From an uncultured Clostridium sp. (GTDB lineage Bacteria > Bacillota > Clostridia > TANB77 > CAG-508), in NCBI GenBank assembly GCA_947244325.1, contig CAMXJY010000005.1:58615-122614 (forward strand): a DNA stretch of 64,000 nt. Direction: 5' to 3'. The position numbers and the translations under genes are program-made. The notes under the pieces are model-generated. The model ran no database searches and was not told where the DNA came from. It saw only the letters and a program-made list of their open reading frames with translations. Each line of letters opens with the position of its first letter. The first letter of the stretch is position 1. Of the stretch, positions 1-9,476 are shown one piece after another.

Positions 1-623
1 ACATAACCATTGTAATGAATTTGTGATTCAGAAATATTATCTCTGCTTAATAAATTATTTACACAAAAATCGCAATATTCTGGAGTTCTTAATAATTCTT
101 CTAAATTAATTCTTCCGTATACATCATCTATAATTGTCATATCTTTATAATATTGATTTACTCTATACCTATAAACTGTTTGCCCATCCATTATATATCT
201 ATCAAATGGTTGAATTTCTATTTTACTTCCATCTCTTCTTTGAAAAATATATCTATTTATATTTTCTTTTGGCTCTTGTTTACTATCTTGTTTTTTAGCA
301 TAGTCATCATATCTATAAAATTTTGTTCTACCTTCTCTTCTTGTATTACTATTTTGAGTATTATTATTTTGATTTTTTTCATATCTATTTTTTAGTTCTG
401 AATAAATTTTTCTATTGTTTTCTTCTTTAAGAACTGTATAAGCTTCAGATACTTTTTTAAACATTCTCTCAGCTTCTTTTTCATCCTTTTTTCCATCTGG
501 ATGATATTTTTTAGCAGCAATTCTATATGCTTTTTTTAATTTTATATCATCAACACTTTCATCTACCTCTAAAATATCGTAATACTCTTTTAATTTATAA
601 TATAAGCTTTCTTCCCCAAGCAT
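1..623 (-). CDS. J-domain (DnaJ-like) protein, C-terminus outside window
   Basis: Read on the minus strand from an ATG at 623; the frame stays open to base 1, so the gene is truncated by the window edge (about 207 residues visible). Residues about 12-75 form a J domain with the diagnostic HPD triad at residues 41-43, preceded by a lysine-rich helix. Such domains stimulate the ATPase of DnaK-type Hsp70. There is no visible Gly/Phe region or zinc-finger repeat, so this is not a classical DnaJ; after the J domain comes a polar Asn/Gln/Lys linker and then a beta-rich stretch of unknown function. It lies just upstream of the dehydrogenase on the same strand and may be co-transcribed with it. Confidence 0.85.
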   Translation of the reverse strand, partial: MLGEESLYYKLKEYYDILEVDESVDDIKLKKAYRIAAKKYHPDGKKDEKEAERMFKKVSEAYTVLKEENNRKIYSELKNRYEKNQNNNTQNSNTRREGRTKFYRYDDYAKKQDSKQEPKENINRYIFQRRDGSKIEIQPFDRYIMDGQTVYRYRVNQYYKDMTIIDDVYGRINLEELLRTPEYCDFCVNNLLSRDNISESQIHYNGY

Positions 624-655
624 AATTAAAATCCTTTCACAAATAATAATCTATC

Positions 656-1387
656 TTATGTAATTACTAAACCACCATTTGGAGATATTACTTGACCAGT
701 TGTAAATTCATCTTCAATAAGCCATTTTATGCATCTCGTTATATCTATTGGCTGACCTTTTTTCATAAGTGGTGTCTCCTCTACAATTTGATTCCATACC
801 TCTTCGCCTAAATCTTTATTCATTTCTGTATCAATTGCACCAGGAGCAACAGAATTCACTCTTATATTAGATGGACCAAGTTCTTTTGCTAAAGCTTTTG
901 TCATACCGTCTACACCTGCTTTAGCCATAGAATAATGTACTTCGCAAGAACCTCCTGTAATTCCATATATAGAAGAAATATTTATAATACAACCACTATG
1001 ATTTTTTATCATATATTTAACAACTTCTTTAGTTGTATAAAACACTGAATATAAATTGGTTTTCATCATTTTATCAAAATCATCTTCAGTAATATCTGTA
1101 AATAGCTTTTCTTGTGCAATACCAGCGTTATTGATTAATACATCAATTTTTTTATACTTTTGAATTACGAAATTAATTAAATTATCTACTTCACTCTTTA
1201 CAGAAACATCTGCTTTAAAAATATCAATATCTATATTTTGTTCTTTTAATTCTTTTTGTAAACTTTTAGCAGCCTCTTCAGATTTATTATAATTCGCTAT
1301 AACCTTATAACCACTTAAAGCAAGATTATAAGCCATATTTCTACCTATTCCTCTACTCGCTCCTGTTATGACAATAACTTTACTCAT
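656..1387 (-). CDS. short-chain dehydrogenase/reductase, FabG-like
   Basis: A 243-residue classical SDR. The N-terminal Rossmann motif TGASRGIG (residues 8-15), the NNAG motif after strand 4, and a catalytic Ser...Tyr-x-x-x-Lys arrangement (ISS followed by HYSMAK) are all present, so it should be an active NAD(P)H-dependent oxidoreductase. Closest in style to FabG 3-oxoacyl-ACP reductase, but no fatty-acid genes are adjacent, so the substrate is open. A strong SD (GGAGAG) precedes the ATG. Confidence 0.85.
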   Translation of the reverse strand: MSKVIVITGASRGIGRNMAYNLALSGYKVIANYNKSEEAAKSLQKELKEQNIDIDIFKADVSVKSEVDNLINFVIQKYKKIDVLINNAGIAQEKLFTDITEDDFDKMMKTNLYSVFYTTKEVVKYMIKNHSGCIINISSIYGITGGSCEVHYSMAKAGVDGMTKALAKELGPSNIRVNSVAPGAIDTEMNKDLGEEVWNQIVEETPLMKKGQPIDITRCIKWLIEDEFTTGQVISPNGGLVIT

Positions 1388-1417
1388 TAAATTTCTCTCC
1401 TTTAATCTCCCTTTATG

Positions 1418-3031
1418 TTAATATGGTAATGGTGGATCTTCACTTAATTTAACTACAACTATTCCATCCATAACCTTTACAGAATTTGGTGATGGAAAAA
1501 TCTCCATCTTTTTATATTCTTCTCCTGTAACAATAGCTCTGTAAACATTTTCATTACAAAAAGTAACATCCATTCCATAAAAAATTCTTATAAAACTACT
1601 CCATGTTCCAAGTTGTCCACCATATGTACCATGGAAAACTACATTATTAACAATAGACCCTATTGTATAACTATATAAATTTGATGTTCTTGGATAATTA
1701 TTATTTCCTACAATTCCACCAAATAATATTGGTGTATCTTTTGTATAATTGGTAGTATTTTCAATTCTATCCATAATACGCATTGTAGTTGAATACGCTT
1801 GATTATATGTAAGTTTTAAAGCAGCATAAGATGTATTATCAGCCATATAATATGTCCACATTATAAATACACATGAAATAATAGCAATCCATTTTATTAA
1901 AATACCTTTATCTATAATTTCAAATATAGCAAATGAAAAAGGTATAATTAAAATCATTTGTACTGCTGTAAGTGCATACATTTCTGATGTAGGTACTAAT
2001 ATATCTATTATATTTAAACTAATTGGTAATACTATTAGTCCCAATATCACTAAAATACTTCTAATTATTTTATCTTTTTTATCTCTTTTTATGGAAACAA
2101 TTGCTATTATACTTAAAATCATAAATGCTATAAAAAATATAAAGTAATAAATTTCTCTTTTATAATTTGAATTATATACTATTTCATCTCCTAAAAAGAA
2201 CATTGCAAAATCTTTATAAGTTTGAACTATAGAAGTTTTTAGATTTAATAAAATATTTAAAATACTTATATTTTCTGAACCTTTATACTAGGCAAACTCT
2301 AATCCAGAAATGCTTAACAAAACTTTAGTTGCTAGCACATACATTATTCCACCAACAATAACTGATAATGCTGTTACTAATATATTTTTTAAAATTTCTT
2401 TTAAATTTTTCTCATTTCTTAATATGTAAATTATTGAAATCATTAAACATAGTCCAATTGTAACTCCTATATAACTTTGATAAATGCTTAATGATAACAT
2501 AAAGCAAATACTTGCAAATAAAAATCCTAATTTTCTATTTTTAAATTTATATAAAAATAAGATTACAAGTGTTGAAATCATAAAATTAAAGCAATATGCA
2601 AAAGAAGTATATATGTACAGAACTGTTGCTGTAAAAGTTGGCGTTAGCACAAGCATTGCAGAAGTAAATATTATTGATATTTTACTTTTTAAATCAAACA
2701 GTTCTACTAAAATAACTGCTGTTATTGCCATAATTATTATGCAAGATATAACGGAAATCGTCGGTATTGCAATAAAACTATTTAATCTTTCTATAAGTTC
2801 TATTCCCCATCTTCCAAGTGTAAGTTCCCATGTTCCTGCTCTTGAATACGCTATCGAATTCCATAATCCATCTTGACTCATAATCATTTCTGTTATCATT
2901 GTTAAATGGGTTATAATTCCAACTAAAATTGCTGTTATAAAAGCAATTCTTTTTCTAATATCAAACCATTTTAAAAATTTATCTAACATTTCATCTGGAG
3001 TTGATATTTTTAGATTTTTTATATTCTTCAT
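1418..3031 (-). pseudogene. GtrII-family glucosyltransferase broken by an in-frame TAG
   Basis: Two minus-strand reading frames (3031-2288 and 2203-1418) lie in the same phase. They are separated only by a TAG codon at 2288-2290 and 28 sense codons. Together they would encode about 537 residues with many transmembrane segments and an early acidic loop motif (SQDG), as in GtrII-type glucosyltransferases that modify surface polysaccharide using polyprenyl-phosphate glucose. The upstream start is placed at ATG 3031, which has a GGGGAGA SD; the longer frame to 3097 lacks one. TAG is used as a normal stop elsewhere here (parA, yidD), so recoding is unlikely. Either a recent pseudogene, a sequencing error, or a gene giving a truncated product. 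Confidence 0.65.
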
Positions 3032-3113
3032 ATTTAGTTCTCCCCTAGACAAACTTTTGTCTACAACTATTATAAGAGCATAAAGCAGTAATGTCAATAA
3101 ACTTGAAGCTTTT

Positions 3114-4526
3114 TTATTCCTTCAAGTTCTTTTGACTTGGTCCATCTATCAACTTTCCATTTTTCTCAAATCTACTTCCATGACATGGACAATCCCATGT
3201 ATCTGTAGTTTTATTGTACTCTAATTCACATCCTAAATGTGTACAATATCTTTTACCATTTTTTTCTATAAATCTTTCTTTTATTAATGAATTACAAGTA
3301 TCTTTTATCATGTTTTTCATTTCTTCTTTATTTTTTATAGGCTTTAATCTATTAGAATTAAATATTACAGAATATTTATCACTTTGATTTAAAATTTTAT
3401 TAGTAATAATATTTGCAGCAATATTAGAAGTCGTAAGTCCCCACTTTTTAAATCCTGTTGCTACATACATATCTTTTAATAATCTTGAATATTTTCCTAT
3501 ATACGGTATTTTATCTAAACTAATACAATCTTCTGCAGTCCATTTATATAGAATATTATAGTCACCAAAAGTATTTCTTAAATTATCCTCTAAAAACTGA
3601 TAATTATTAGAGTTATCACAATTTATTCCTGTTTTATTACCATTTCCAATAACAAATAAATATCTTTTACCACTCTCATCTAATACACTTCTATAAGAAA
3701 TAGATGGTGTATCTGCTGATAAATACATCCCTAAATCTTCAATATCTTTATTTACCTCTGCACATATTGCATATTCAAGATCTTGATAATTTTTAATAAA
3801 AAACATTCCTGGAAAATTAAAAATTGGATATCTAGTTGCAACTATAACTTTATCAGCAAAAACTTTATATTCAGCCTTTTTTGTTCTTACAAGTACTTCA
3901 TATTTACCATCCGCTTTTTTATATCCAGTTACTTGAGAATTTTCATATATTTTTGCGCCATTTTTATTGATTGATTCGCATAATCCATCTAAATATTTTA
4001 TTGGATTAAATTGAGCTTGATTTTTTGTTTTTATTGCTCCTTGAATATTTATTGGTAATTCTATATTTTTTTCAAAAGAAGCTTTTAATCCAAGCTGTTT
4101 GCATATATTTACTTCATCTTCTATCTCTTTATATTTTTGTGGCATACAAGTATAAATATATGAATCTCTTTTTTCAAAATCACAAGATATTTTATTTGAA
4201 GTTATTATTTCCTCTACATTATTCAAAGCGTCTACATTTGCTTTTAAATATTTCTCTGTAAACTGGACACCATAATTATCTAAAAGATATTTATAAAATA
4301 ATCCATGTTGAACACTTACTTTTCCTGTAGTATGACCTGTAGTTTTAGATGCTAAAAAGTCTTTTTCTAATATAGTTACATCTAATCCTTTTTTTGAAAG
4401 ATAATATGCTGATGTTATTCCAGTAATTCCGCCACCAATAACACATACCTCTGTAGTAATATCTTCATTTAAGCTTTCATAATTTTTTAAATTAAATTTA
4501 TCTATCCAAAATGATTTATTTTCCAT
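3114..4526 (-). CDS. FAD-dependent oxidoreductase with C-terminal Rieske [2Fe-2S] domain
   Basis: A protein of about 470 residues. The N-terminus has the FAD-binding dinucleotide fold of the D-amino-acid oxidase (DAO) superfamily, with GGGITG at residues 31-36. The last ~50 residues form a Rieske domain with CTHLGC and CPCHGS, supplying the two Cys and two His ligands of a 2Fe-2S cluster. This architecture occurs in widespread cytosolic flavoproteins of unknown substrate. The start is taken as ATG 4526: an AGGAGA SD sits 7 nt upstream and overlaps the alternative GTG at 4544. Confidence 0.85.
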   Translation of the reverse strand: MENKSFWIDKFNLKNYESLNEDITTEVCVIGGGITGITSAYYLSKKGLDVTILEKDFLASKTTGHTTGKVSVQHGLFYKYLLDNYGVQFTEKYLKANVDALNNVEEIITSNKISCDFEKRDSYIYTCMPQKYKEIEDEVNICKQLGLKASFEKNIELPINIQGAIKTKNQAQFNPIKYLDGLCESINKNGAKIYENSQVTGYKKADGKYEVLVRTKKAEYKVFADKVIVATRYPIFNFPGMFFIKNYQDLEYAICAEVNKDIEDLGMYLSADTPSISYRSVLDESGKRYLFVIGNGNKTGINCDNSNNYQFLEDNLRNTFGDYNILYKWTAEDCISLDKIPYIGKYSRLLKDMYVATGFKKWGLTTSNIAANIITNKILNQSDKYSVIFNSNRLKPIKNKEEMKNMIKDTCNSLIKERFIEKNGKRYCTHLGCELEYNKTTDTWDCPCHGSRFEKNGKLIDGPSQKNLKE

Positions 4527-4544
4527 AAAAAAATCTCCTATCAC

Positions 4545-4558
4545 AGGTAGTATTACCT
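4545..4558. promoter_or_regulatory. small inverted repeat upstream of the FAD/Rieske gene
   Basis: AGGTA and TACCT arms separated by four bases lie just upstream of the SD of the flavoprotein gene. It could be an operator or an mRNA hairpin near the ribosome binding site. The assignment rests only on symmetry and position. Confidence 0.2.
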
Positions 4559-4584
4559 ATAATAGGAAATTTATGTAAGTTATC

Positions 4585-5745
4585 TTATACTTTATTCTCA
4601 TATTTTTTAAAATTAATTTTCGTACAAATTAACTCATATACCATAGAGCTCATTTGTGCAATAATTGTACAGAACGGTGTTGGTGCAAACGATATAATTG
4701 TTCTAATAATATAAGCAATTATTACATTTAATGTCATCTTAAAAGCTGAATCTTCTAGCTGTAAAAAACAAATTTTTATTTCTATAAACGGCGCGGTTAT
4801 AAAGTCTACTATATGTAAGAAAATAAATATACTTACAACAATCAAATCTGGTTTATAAAATCCATATGTAATCAAAGACATTACTAATACTGATAAAATA
4901 AGTAAAGAATATAATTTTATTGCATTTTTTAGATGTTCTTTATAATTAAACTTCTTCTTTGCTATATCTACTTTAGCAACAGTTTTTACTGCATCTGTAA
5001 TATCCCATTGTGTATCGGTTACTAATGTAGCAAAAGTAATTGCTATCATATATTTTTCGCCATATTCAAAAGAATTACTAAATCCAAATAAATACATAAC
5101 AAAAAATAGAAAACTTATACTAAATGATACAGAATTATATTTAAAACAATTTTTTATATTAATTTTAAAATCAATTTTTCCAATATTTTTAATAATTAAA
5201 ATAACATCTATAATAAAGATTACAATTCCTGTTATTAACGCTGTAATAAACTGATTTTTAGTTATTAATGCTGTTCCTATTAAAGTTATAAAATTTATAA
5301 TATTGAACACTACAGCTATTTTATTTGCTTTACTGTTTTCCTCTTTATAATAAAGTTTTGTTAATATTAATTGTAAAATCGTTTGACAAAAAATTTGAAA
5401 TATTGAATATATACAAAATGTTTTATAAATTGCATTATCCATATTCATAAAACTTATATATGCATCATTATTAAAAATTATAAAGCCATAAATTAATATA
5501 CTAAAAATAATTCCATAAAAAATCCCATTATTTCCTGCATTTTTATTTTTATCTCTATAAACAGTAATATTAGCTCCTGTACCAAATACTGCTAAAATCA
5601 TCCCCATTGCACATTGTAATGGATATGTTAATGTAAACACATTTACTAAGTGACTATCTAATATAATTCCTAGTAAAAACCATGATATTATTGGAACTAT
5701 TGATGTAATTAATATATCAAAACTTATCCTTAATAATCGTTTCAT
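4585..5745 (-). CDS. polytopic membrane protein, MATE/flippase-like
   Basis: A 386-residue protein made almost wholly of hydrophobic helices (about 11-12 predicted by eye) joined by short charged loops, with a basic N-terminus. The pattern resembles the MATE/MOP flippase superfamily, which exports drugs or flips polysaccharide precursors, but it is shorter than typical MATE proteins (about 450). No conserved catalytic motif is available to fix the substrate. It stands alone downstream of a terminator-like element at 5838-5861. Confidence 0.5.
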   Translation of the reverse strand: MKRLLRISFDILITSIVPIISWFLLGIILDSHLVNVFTLTYPLQCAMGMILAVFGTGANITVYRDKNKNAGNNGIFYGIIFSILIYGFIIFNNDAYISFMNMDNAIYKTFCIYSIFQIFCQTILQLILTKLYYKEENSKANKIAVVFNIINFITLIGTALITKNQFITALITGIVIFIIDVILIIKNIGKIDFKINIKNCFKYNSVSFSISFLFFVMYLFGFSNSFEYGEKYMIAITFATLVTDTQWDITDAVKTVAKVDIAKKKFNYKEHLKNAIKLYSLLILSVLVMSLITYGFYKPDLIVVSIFIFLHIVDFITAPFIEIKICFLQLEDSAFKMTLNVIIAYIIRTIISFAPTPFCTIIAQMSSMVYELICTKINFKKYENKV

Positions 5746-5837
5746 TTTTCATTCCTATTCTTAATATGTTATATTTTTTCTTATATCATAAAATGATTAT
5801 ATTCTCAACAATTTAATTTGACTTATTTAATAAAAAT

Positions 5838-5861
5838 ACTAGGCTATAAATATAACCTAGT
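5838..5861. terminator. short inverted repeat between divergent genes
   Basis: ACTAGG (5838-5843) and CCTAGT (5856-5861) flank a 12-base A/T loop between the divergent membrane-protein and HTH genes. It could be a weak hairpin or an operator for the HTH protein that starts at 5919. Symmetry only. Confidence 0.2.
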
Positions 5862-5918
5862 AAGCTAAAAAAAATTGTTATAATTTCAATATAAATTTAA
5901 GTTGAAAGGAATATAATT

Positions 5919-6200
5919 GTGAAATTAAACGAAGCAATAAAATCTAGAATTAATTACTATTTAAAGAAAAATAATATGTCTTCTCTATGGGAACTATATA
6001 AATCTTCTGGTGTTCCAAAATCAACTATTAATGCTCTATTATCTAATAATAGAAATAATTTACCAAGATTACCTACACTATTACATATTTGTGAAGGGTT
6101 AAATACCAATTTAAAAGATTTCTTTGATGACCCAATTTTTTTAGAAGTTGAATACGACGAAAAAGATTATACTGATACTAAATCAAAGATTATAGTATGA
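5919..6200 (+). CDS. XRE-family helix-turn-helix protein
   Basis: A 93-residue protein starting at GTG 5919 after a GAAAGGA SD. Residues about 8-72 form a Cro/C1-type HTH with a helix-turn-recognition-helix around SGVPKSTINALL and the usual following segment (LPTLLHICEGLNTNLKDFF). It probably represses or activates nearby genes; its own promoter region carries an inverted repeat. The acidic tail is unremarkable. Its 3' end overlaps the convergent 6183-6506 gene by 18 bases. Confidence 0.75.
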   Translation: MKLNEAIKSRINYYLKKNNMSSLWELYKSSGVPKSTINALLSNNRNNLPRLPTLLHICEGLNTNLKDFFDDPIFLEVEYDEKDYTDTKSKIIV

Positions 6201-6506
6201 AGAGATATGAGAAAATATATCTAAAATTTTCTCATATTCTTCTAATTTAACATCTTTCTCTATTAATTTATCCACTTGCTTTATCTGGTCGTTTGCATCT
6301 ACTTCATAATACTTATACAAAATCATTTCAATTATATGGTATTCATATTCTGTATATATTTTATCTTCTATTTCTATTCCTATCTTTTTTAAAATCTCTA
6401 AGTCATTTGAATTTAAAAAATTATTTAATTCTATTTTAGGCATATTAATATATGTTTCTTCCCATTTTTCATATGTTTTATTGGCTTTTTCTATGTTTTC
6501 ATCCAT
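6183..6506 (-). CDS. hypothetical acidic helical protein
   Basis: About 107 residues from ATG 6506, which follows a full AAGGAGGT SD; the longer frame to 6557 has none. The sequence is Glu/Lys/Ile-rich and probably all helical, with no membrane segment or recognised motif. It is preceded closely by the Spo0A-like gene on the same strand (57 bases away), so the two may form a small operon. Confidence 0.6.
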   Translation of the reverse strand: MDENIEKANKTYEKWEETYINMPKIELNNFLNSNDLEILKKIGIEIEDKIYTEYEYHIIEMILYKYYEVDANDQIKQVDKLIEKDVKLEEYEKILDIFSHISSYYNL

Positions 6507-6562
6507 AAATACCTCCTTTGATATAATCATTATATAATAAAATATTACATTGCACAAATCTA

Positions 6563-6886
6563 TTACTCATTTTTTATTTGCTCTACAATATCATTGATTA
6601 CCATTTTGGGTGTAATTTTCAATAATTTCATATTAGGATTTTTCAAACATTTAATATCATACATCCTATCAGTAGCTTTATTAATATCGGATTTTACAGT
6701 TTTTTTATTTTTATTGTATTTTTTTGCTATACAAGCATATACATTTTTTTCTAAATTTAACAACAAATTCATATAATCTTCTTCTTTACAAATAATTTCA
6801 ATTGCTTCTAATAAATATAATGTTCCTATATGAGCAAAATTGTACTCTAATTCATTTAATTTTTCTTTTATTTTTCCTCTAATAAT
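6563..6886 (-). CDS. stand-alone Spo0A C-terminal-like DNA-binding protein, probable ATT start
   Basis: The frame contains an HIGTLYLLEAI segment followed by IAKKYNKNKKTVKSDIN and MYDIKCL. This matches the order and spacing of the Spo0A effector domain (HIKGYLYLREAI...IAKKYN...RAIRHAIE), the six-helix domain that binds 0A boxes. There is no receiver domain. No ATG, GTG or TTG precedes the conserved region in frame. An AAAGGAG SD lies 7 bases before an ATT at 6886-6884 (4 bases before another at 6889), so a non-canonical ATT start is proposed. The adjacent ATG at 6893 is out of phase and runs into a stop after four codons. Confidence 0.6.
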   Translation of the reverse strand: MIRGKIKEKLNELEYNFAHIGTLYLLEAIEIICKEEDYMNLLLNLEKNVYACIAKKYNKNKKTVKSDINKATDRMYDIKCLKNPNMKLLKITPKMVINDIVEQIKNE

Positions 6887-6965
6887 AATACATCTCCTTT
6901 TACTTTTATTTACACTTATTTACACTTTCGTTGATTTCATCAATTATTTATATTAATATATGAAT

Positions 6966-6989
6966 GTTCAATATGATTCTTTGTTGAAC
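6966..6989. promoter_or_regulatory. GTTCAA/TTGAAC inverted repeat
   Basis: Six-base perfect arms at 6966-6971 and 6984-6989 with a 12-base spacer lie between the divergent Spo0A-like gene and the secreted-protein gene. It could be an operator for either. No protein can be assigned from the sequence. Confidence 0.25.
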
Positions 6990-7107
6990 ATGGTGCCGAA
7001 AGAAAAAGTTCTAATATTTTAAAATTTCAATTGGCACAATACAGGAAATATAGATAATGCCATCATACAACGTGATCTTGATTCACATATATTTGGAGGT
7101 ATATTCT

Positions 7108-7581
7108 ATGAAATTTTTTAAACATACTCAGGCTGTAGTCCTTGCAATTGCTATTGCAATTATGACCATCAATCCTACTACTGCTTTTGCAGCAGAAAAA
7201 AGCATCAAAAGCGATGTTATTTCAGCAACAAGCAACAGCTATGGCATTGAGCCAGCATTTATATCCATCATTCTCGACCAAACATTCAACATGTCTGGAA
7301 CGCACACTGGCTCAACAAGAACTTATAATTATAACTCTATCGGAATTGCATGTTCTTTCACAGATCAAAATGGTAATGCTATCACTGATGGCACCATTTT
7401 AGCAATTCAGATGTATGATGCCTCAACTAATCAGAAGATACATGAATGGCAAGGAAGCAATGGTACTGTTACTGCACCATCTTTTAGAATCACTTACGGT
7501 GGACGGTACTATTTTAAATACCTTGTTGCATATGGATCACAGAATTTAAGAGTGCATATGATGCTTGTTACGGCGCCTTAA
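7108..7581 (+). CDS. small secreted protein of foreign-looking composition
   Basis: The start is ATG 7108, preceded by TTGGAGGT; the longer frame from 7057 lacks an SD. The product is about 157 residues. It begins with a classical signal peptide: KFFKH, a hydrophobic core of about 18 residues, then a likely cleavage site after AFA. The mature part is Ser/Thr/Tyr/Gly-rich and beta-like, with no Cys and no recognised domain. Codon use is clearly richer in G and C than neighbouring genes (many GCA, GGC, ATC and CTC codons), suggesting recent acquisition. It may be a bacteriocin-like or surface-exposed accessory protein, but nothing in the sequence decides that. Confidence 0.65.
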   Translation: MKFFKHTQAVVLAIAIAIMTINPTTAFAAEKSIKSDVISATSNSYGIEPAFISIILDQTFNMSGTHTGSTRTYNYNSIGIACSFTDQNGNAITDGTILAIQMYDASTNQKIHEWQGSNGTVTAPSFRITYGGRYYFKYLVAYGSQNLRVHMMLVTAP

Positions 7582-7653
7582 GAACATTGATACAAATTAA
7601 AAAAGTACTGTTGTAAGTGTGACAAAATCTAATATTTCCTGTATGACAGACTA

Positions 7654-7680
7654 GTTGGAACTTTTCAACTAGTCTGTTTA
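7654..7680. terminator. terminator between secreted protein and anti-sigma gene
   Basis: The arms ACTAGT and ACTAGT-type complements (GACTAGTTGGAAC/GTTCCAACTAGTC in outline, around 7650-7674) form a stem directly before a T-rich tract. It sits between convergent genes, so it could stop both transcripts. Confidence 0.5.
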
Positions 7681-7687
7681 CTTTATA

Positions 7688-8707
7688 TTAACTATCTTGT
7701 ATTAATTTAATTAAAAAATTATATGGTTCTATATATATTTCTATTTCATCTACATCATTATAAAACATTCCTGAATTATCATAATGTAAAATATATATAC
7801 TATTATCACTACCATTTTCTATAAGTAATGGTGCAATTAATTCATTATTACTCTTCAAATAAAATAGACCTATACCATCAATTCTTTCAAAATTTTCTTG
7901 AATATATTTCATTTGATCTATAGGTTCTTTCAGATTTAATTCAACAATTAATCCTGTAGGAGACATAGTTCCTTTGCAACTTTCAACATATTCATTATCT
8001 TCAGCCATAGTATATATTGTATTTTGACTTTTTCTCATCTCATCATTTATAGTTATATTAAATTTCCAATTTCCATCTATTATTTCTCTAGTATCATCAT
8101 TATATATTACCTGTAAACTATTTATATCAAAGTATAATTCTTTAAAATCTTCTCTTTCTGTTCTTAATCCAAATAATATTGAATCTTTAAATGTATTATC
8201 TGTTAATTTTATTGGTTGATTTGACCAATTAACAGAATTATATAATGGAAGTTCTTCAGGTGTTTCTACTGATTTGAATTCACTTCTATAAACAACTTTA
8301 TCATTATCATTTGTAATAATAAAATCATTAAGACGAACTGATTTAACATTTTCTTTTTTAGTTTCAAAATTAAATGAAATATCTAAGTTTAATTCATCTA
8401 AAACTAAATTATCTACTCTTATTCCAATATCTTTATCATATATGTAATCCATATTTTCATTTTGTATATATCCATTTTCTACCGCTATATCTATGGCTTC
8501 TGTTGAATTATTAAATATTTTCTTTATATAATGTTCTATATCTTTTCCAAAAACTACTCCTGTTGTTAAAACTAAGCAAGCACAAGCTGCTATTCCGATT
8601 TTGGGATTTACAAATTTCCTTTTTCTATTCATAGCTATATCACTCTCCTTTTTTATTTCTGATATAGCTATTTTTAATTTTAATTTTTTCATAATTTCAT
8701 CTTCCAT
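7688..8707 (-). CDS. DUF4179-type membrane-anchored anti-sigma factor
   Basis: A 339-residue protein with a short cytoplasmic N-terminus (about 35 residues, basic), one transmembrane helix around residues 36-55 (GIAACACLVLTTGVVFG) and a large beta-rich extracellular part. This is the arrangement of DUF4179 proteins that accompany ECF sigma factors in Clostridia and Bacilli and act as their anti-sigma partners. The start lies 2 bases after the sigma factor stop, so the two are translationally linked. The signal sensed is unknown. Confidence 0.7.
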   Translation of the reverse strand: MEDEIMKKLKLKIAISEIKKESDIAMNRKRKFVNPKIGIAACACLVLTTGVVFGKDIEHYIKKIFNNSTEAIDIAVENGYIQNENMDYIYDKDIGIRVDNLVLDELNLDISFNFETKKENVKSVRLNDFIITNDNDKVVYRSEFKSVETPEELPLYNSVNWSNQPIKLTDNTFKDSILFGLRTEREDFKELYFDINSLQVIYNDDTREIIDGNWKFNITINDEMRKSQNTIYTMAEDNEYVESCKGTMSPTGLIVELNLKEPIDQMKYIQENFERIDGIGLFYLKSNNELIAPLLIENGSDNSIYILHYDNSGMFYNDVDEIEIYIEPYNFLIKLIQDS

Positions 8708-8709
8708 AA

Positions 8710-9240
8710 TTAATCACCTACCCCAAGTTCTTTTTTTATTTTCTTTCGTATTCTAAAAAGTCTAGTTTTTACATTTATTTCTGACATATTTAATTCTTTA
8801 GCTATATCTTTTATGCTTTTAGAAGAATAATAAAACATTGTTACTATATCAAAATCTATCTTCTTTAACTTTTCAAAGCTTTTTTCAATTTCGCTTATTT
8901 CTTTTCTTTCTTCTTTAAAAAACTCTATATTACAATTCTCTATGCTATTCTCATAATCAGATATGTCATATGTAATTACTTTTTTATTAAGTTTCTCTTT
9001 TATTAAGTTTTTAGTTATTCCTGCTAAATATGCTTTCACTGATGTTGTTAACTTATTTTGATTCTTCCATAATATAAAAAAAGCATCTGTAATAATTTCT
9101 TCTTTATCTTCATAACTTAAATTATTATCAACTATATTATTAATTATAGCTTTTATATATGGAGTAAAATCTTTCACTATTCTTTCTAAATTCAATTTAC
9201 CATTTTCTATATAATTTTCAATTTCGTTTGTAATCTGCAT
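8710..9240 (-). CDS. ECF-type RNA polymerase sigma factor
   Basis: A 176-residue sigma-70 family protein. Region 2 occupies about residues 22-85 (YEDKEEIITDAFFILWKN). Region 4 is near the C-terminus, with the HTH KDIAKELNMSEINVKTRLFR, which contacts the -35 element. No region 3 is present, as expected for the extracytoplasmic-function group. It heads a two-gene operon with its likely membrane anti-sigma factor. A palindrome AAGATATCTT at 9258-9267 sits in its promoter region; autoregulation is common in this family but not shown here. Confidence 0.85.
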   Translation of the reverse strand: MQITNEIENYIENGKLNLERIVKDFTPYIKAIINNIVDNNLSYEDKEEIITDAFFILWKNQNKLTTSVKAYLAGITKNLIKEKLNKKVITYDISDYENSIENCNIEFFKEERKEISEIEKSFEKLKKIDFDIVTMFYYSSKSIKDIAKELNMSEINVKTRLFRIRKKIKKELGVGD

Positions 9241-9330
9241 TTTAGTACTCCTTCATAAGATATCTTATACTATATAATGATAAAAATTTCAAAAAAAGTT
9301 ACACTTTTTTATTTTTTTATACAAAAAAAT

Positions 9331-9361
9331 AAACCATAGAATCCTGCACTTCATATGGTTT
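9331..9361. terminator. inverted repeat AAACCATA/TATGGTTT
   Basis: Eight-base perfect arms at 9331-9338 and 9354-9361 with a 15-base loop lie in the otherwise empty space between the divergent sigma-factor and HTH genes. An A-run precedes it and T-rich DNA follows it. It could be an orphan terminator or a small-RNA end. Confidence 0.35.
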
Positions 9362-9476
9362 TAATTTATTTTATAAAGAAATTTTATATTACTAACACTA
9401 TTGCACTGGTTATATGTCTAGTAGTCAAGCAATAAATTCTAATTATATAATTAAATAAAAAATCGTGAGTATTAAT

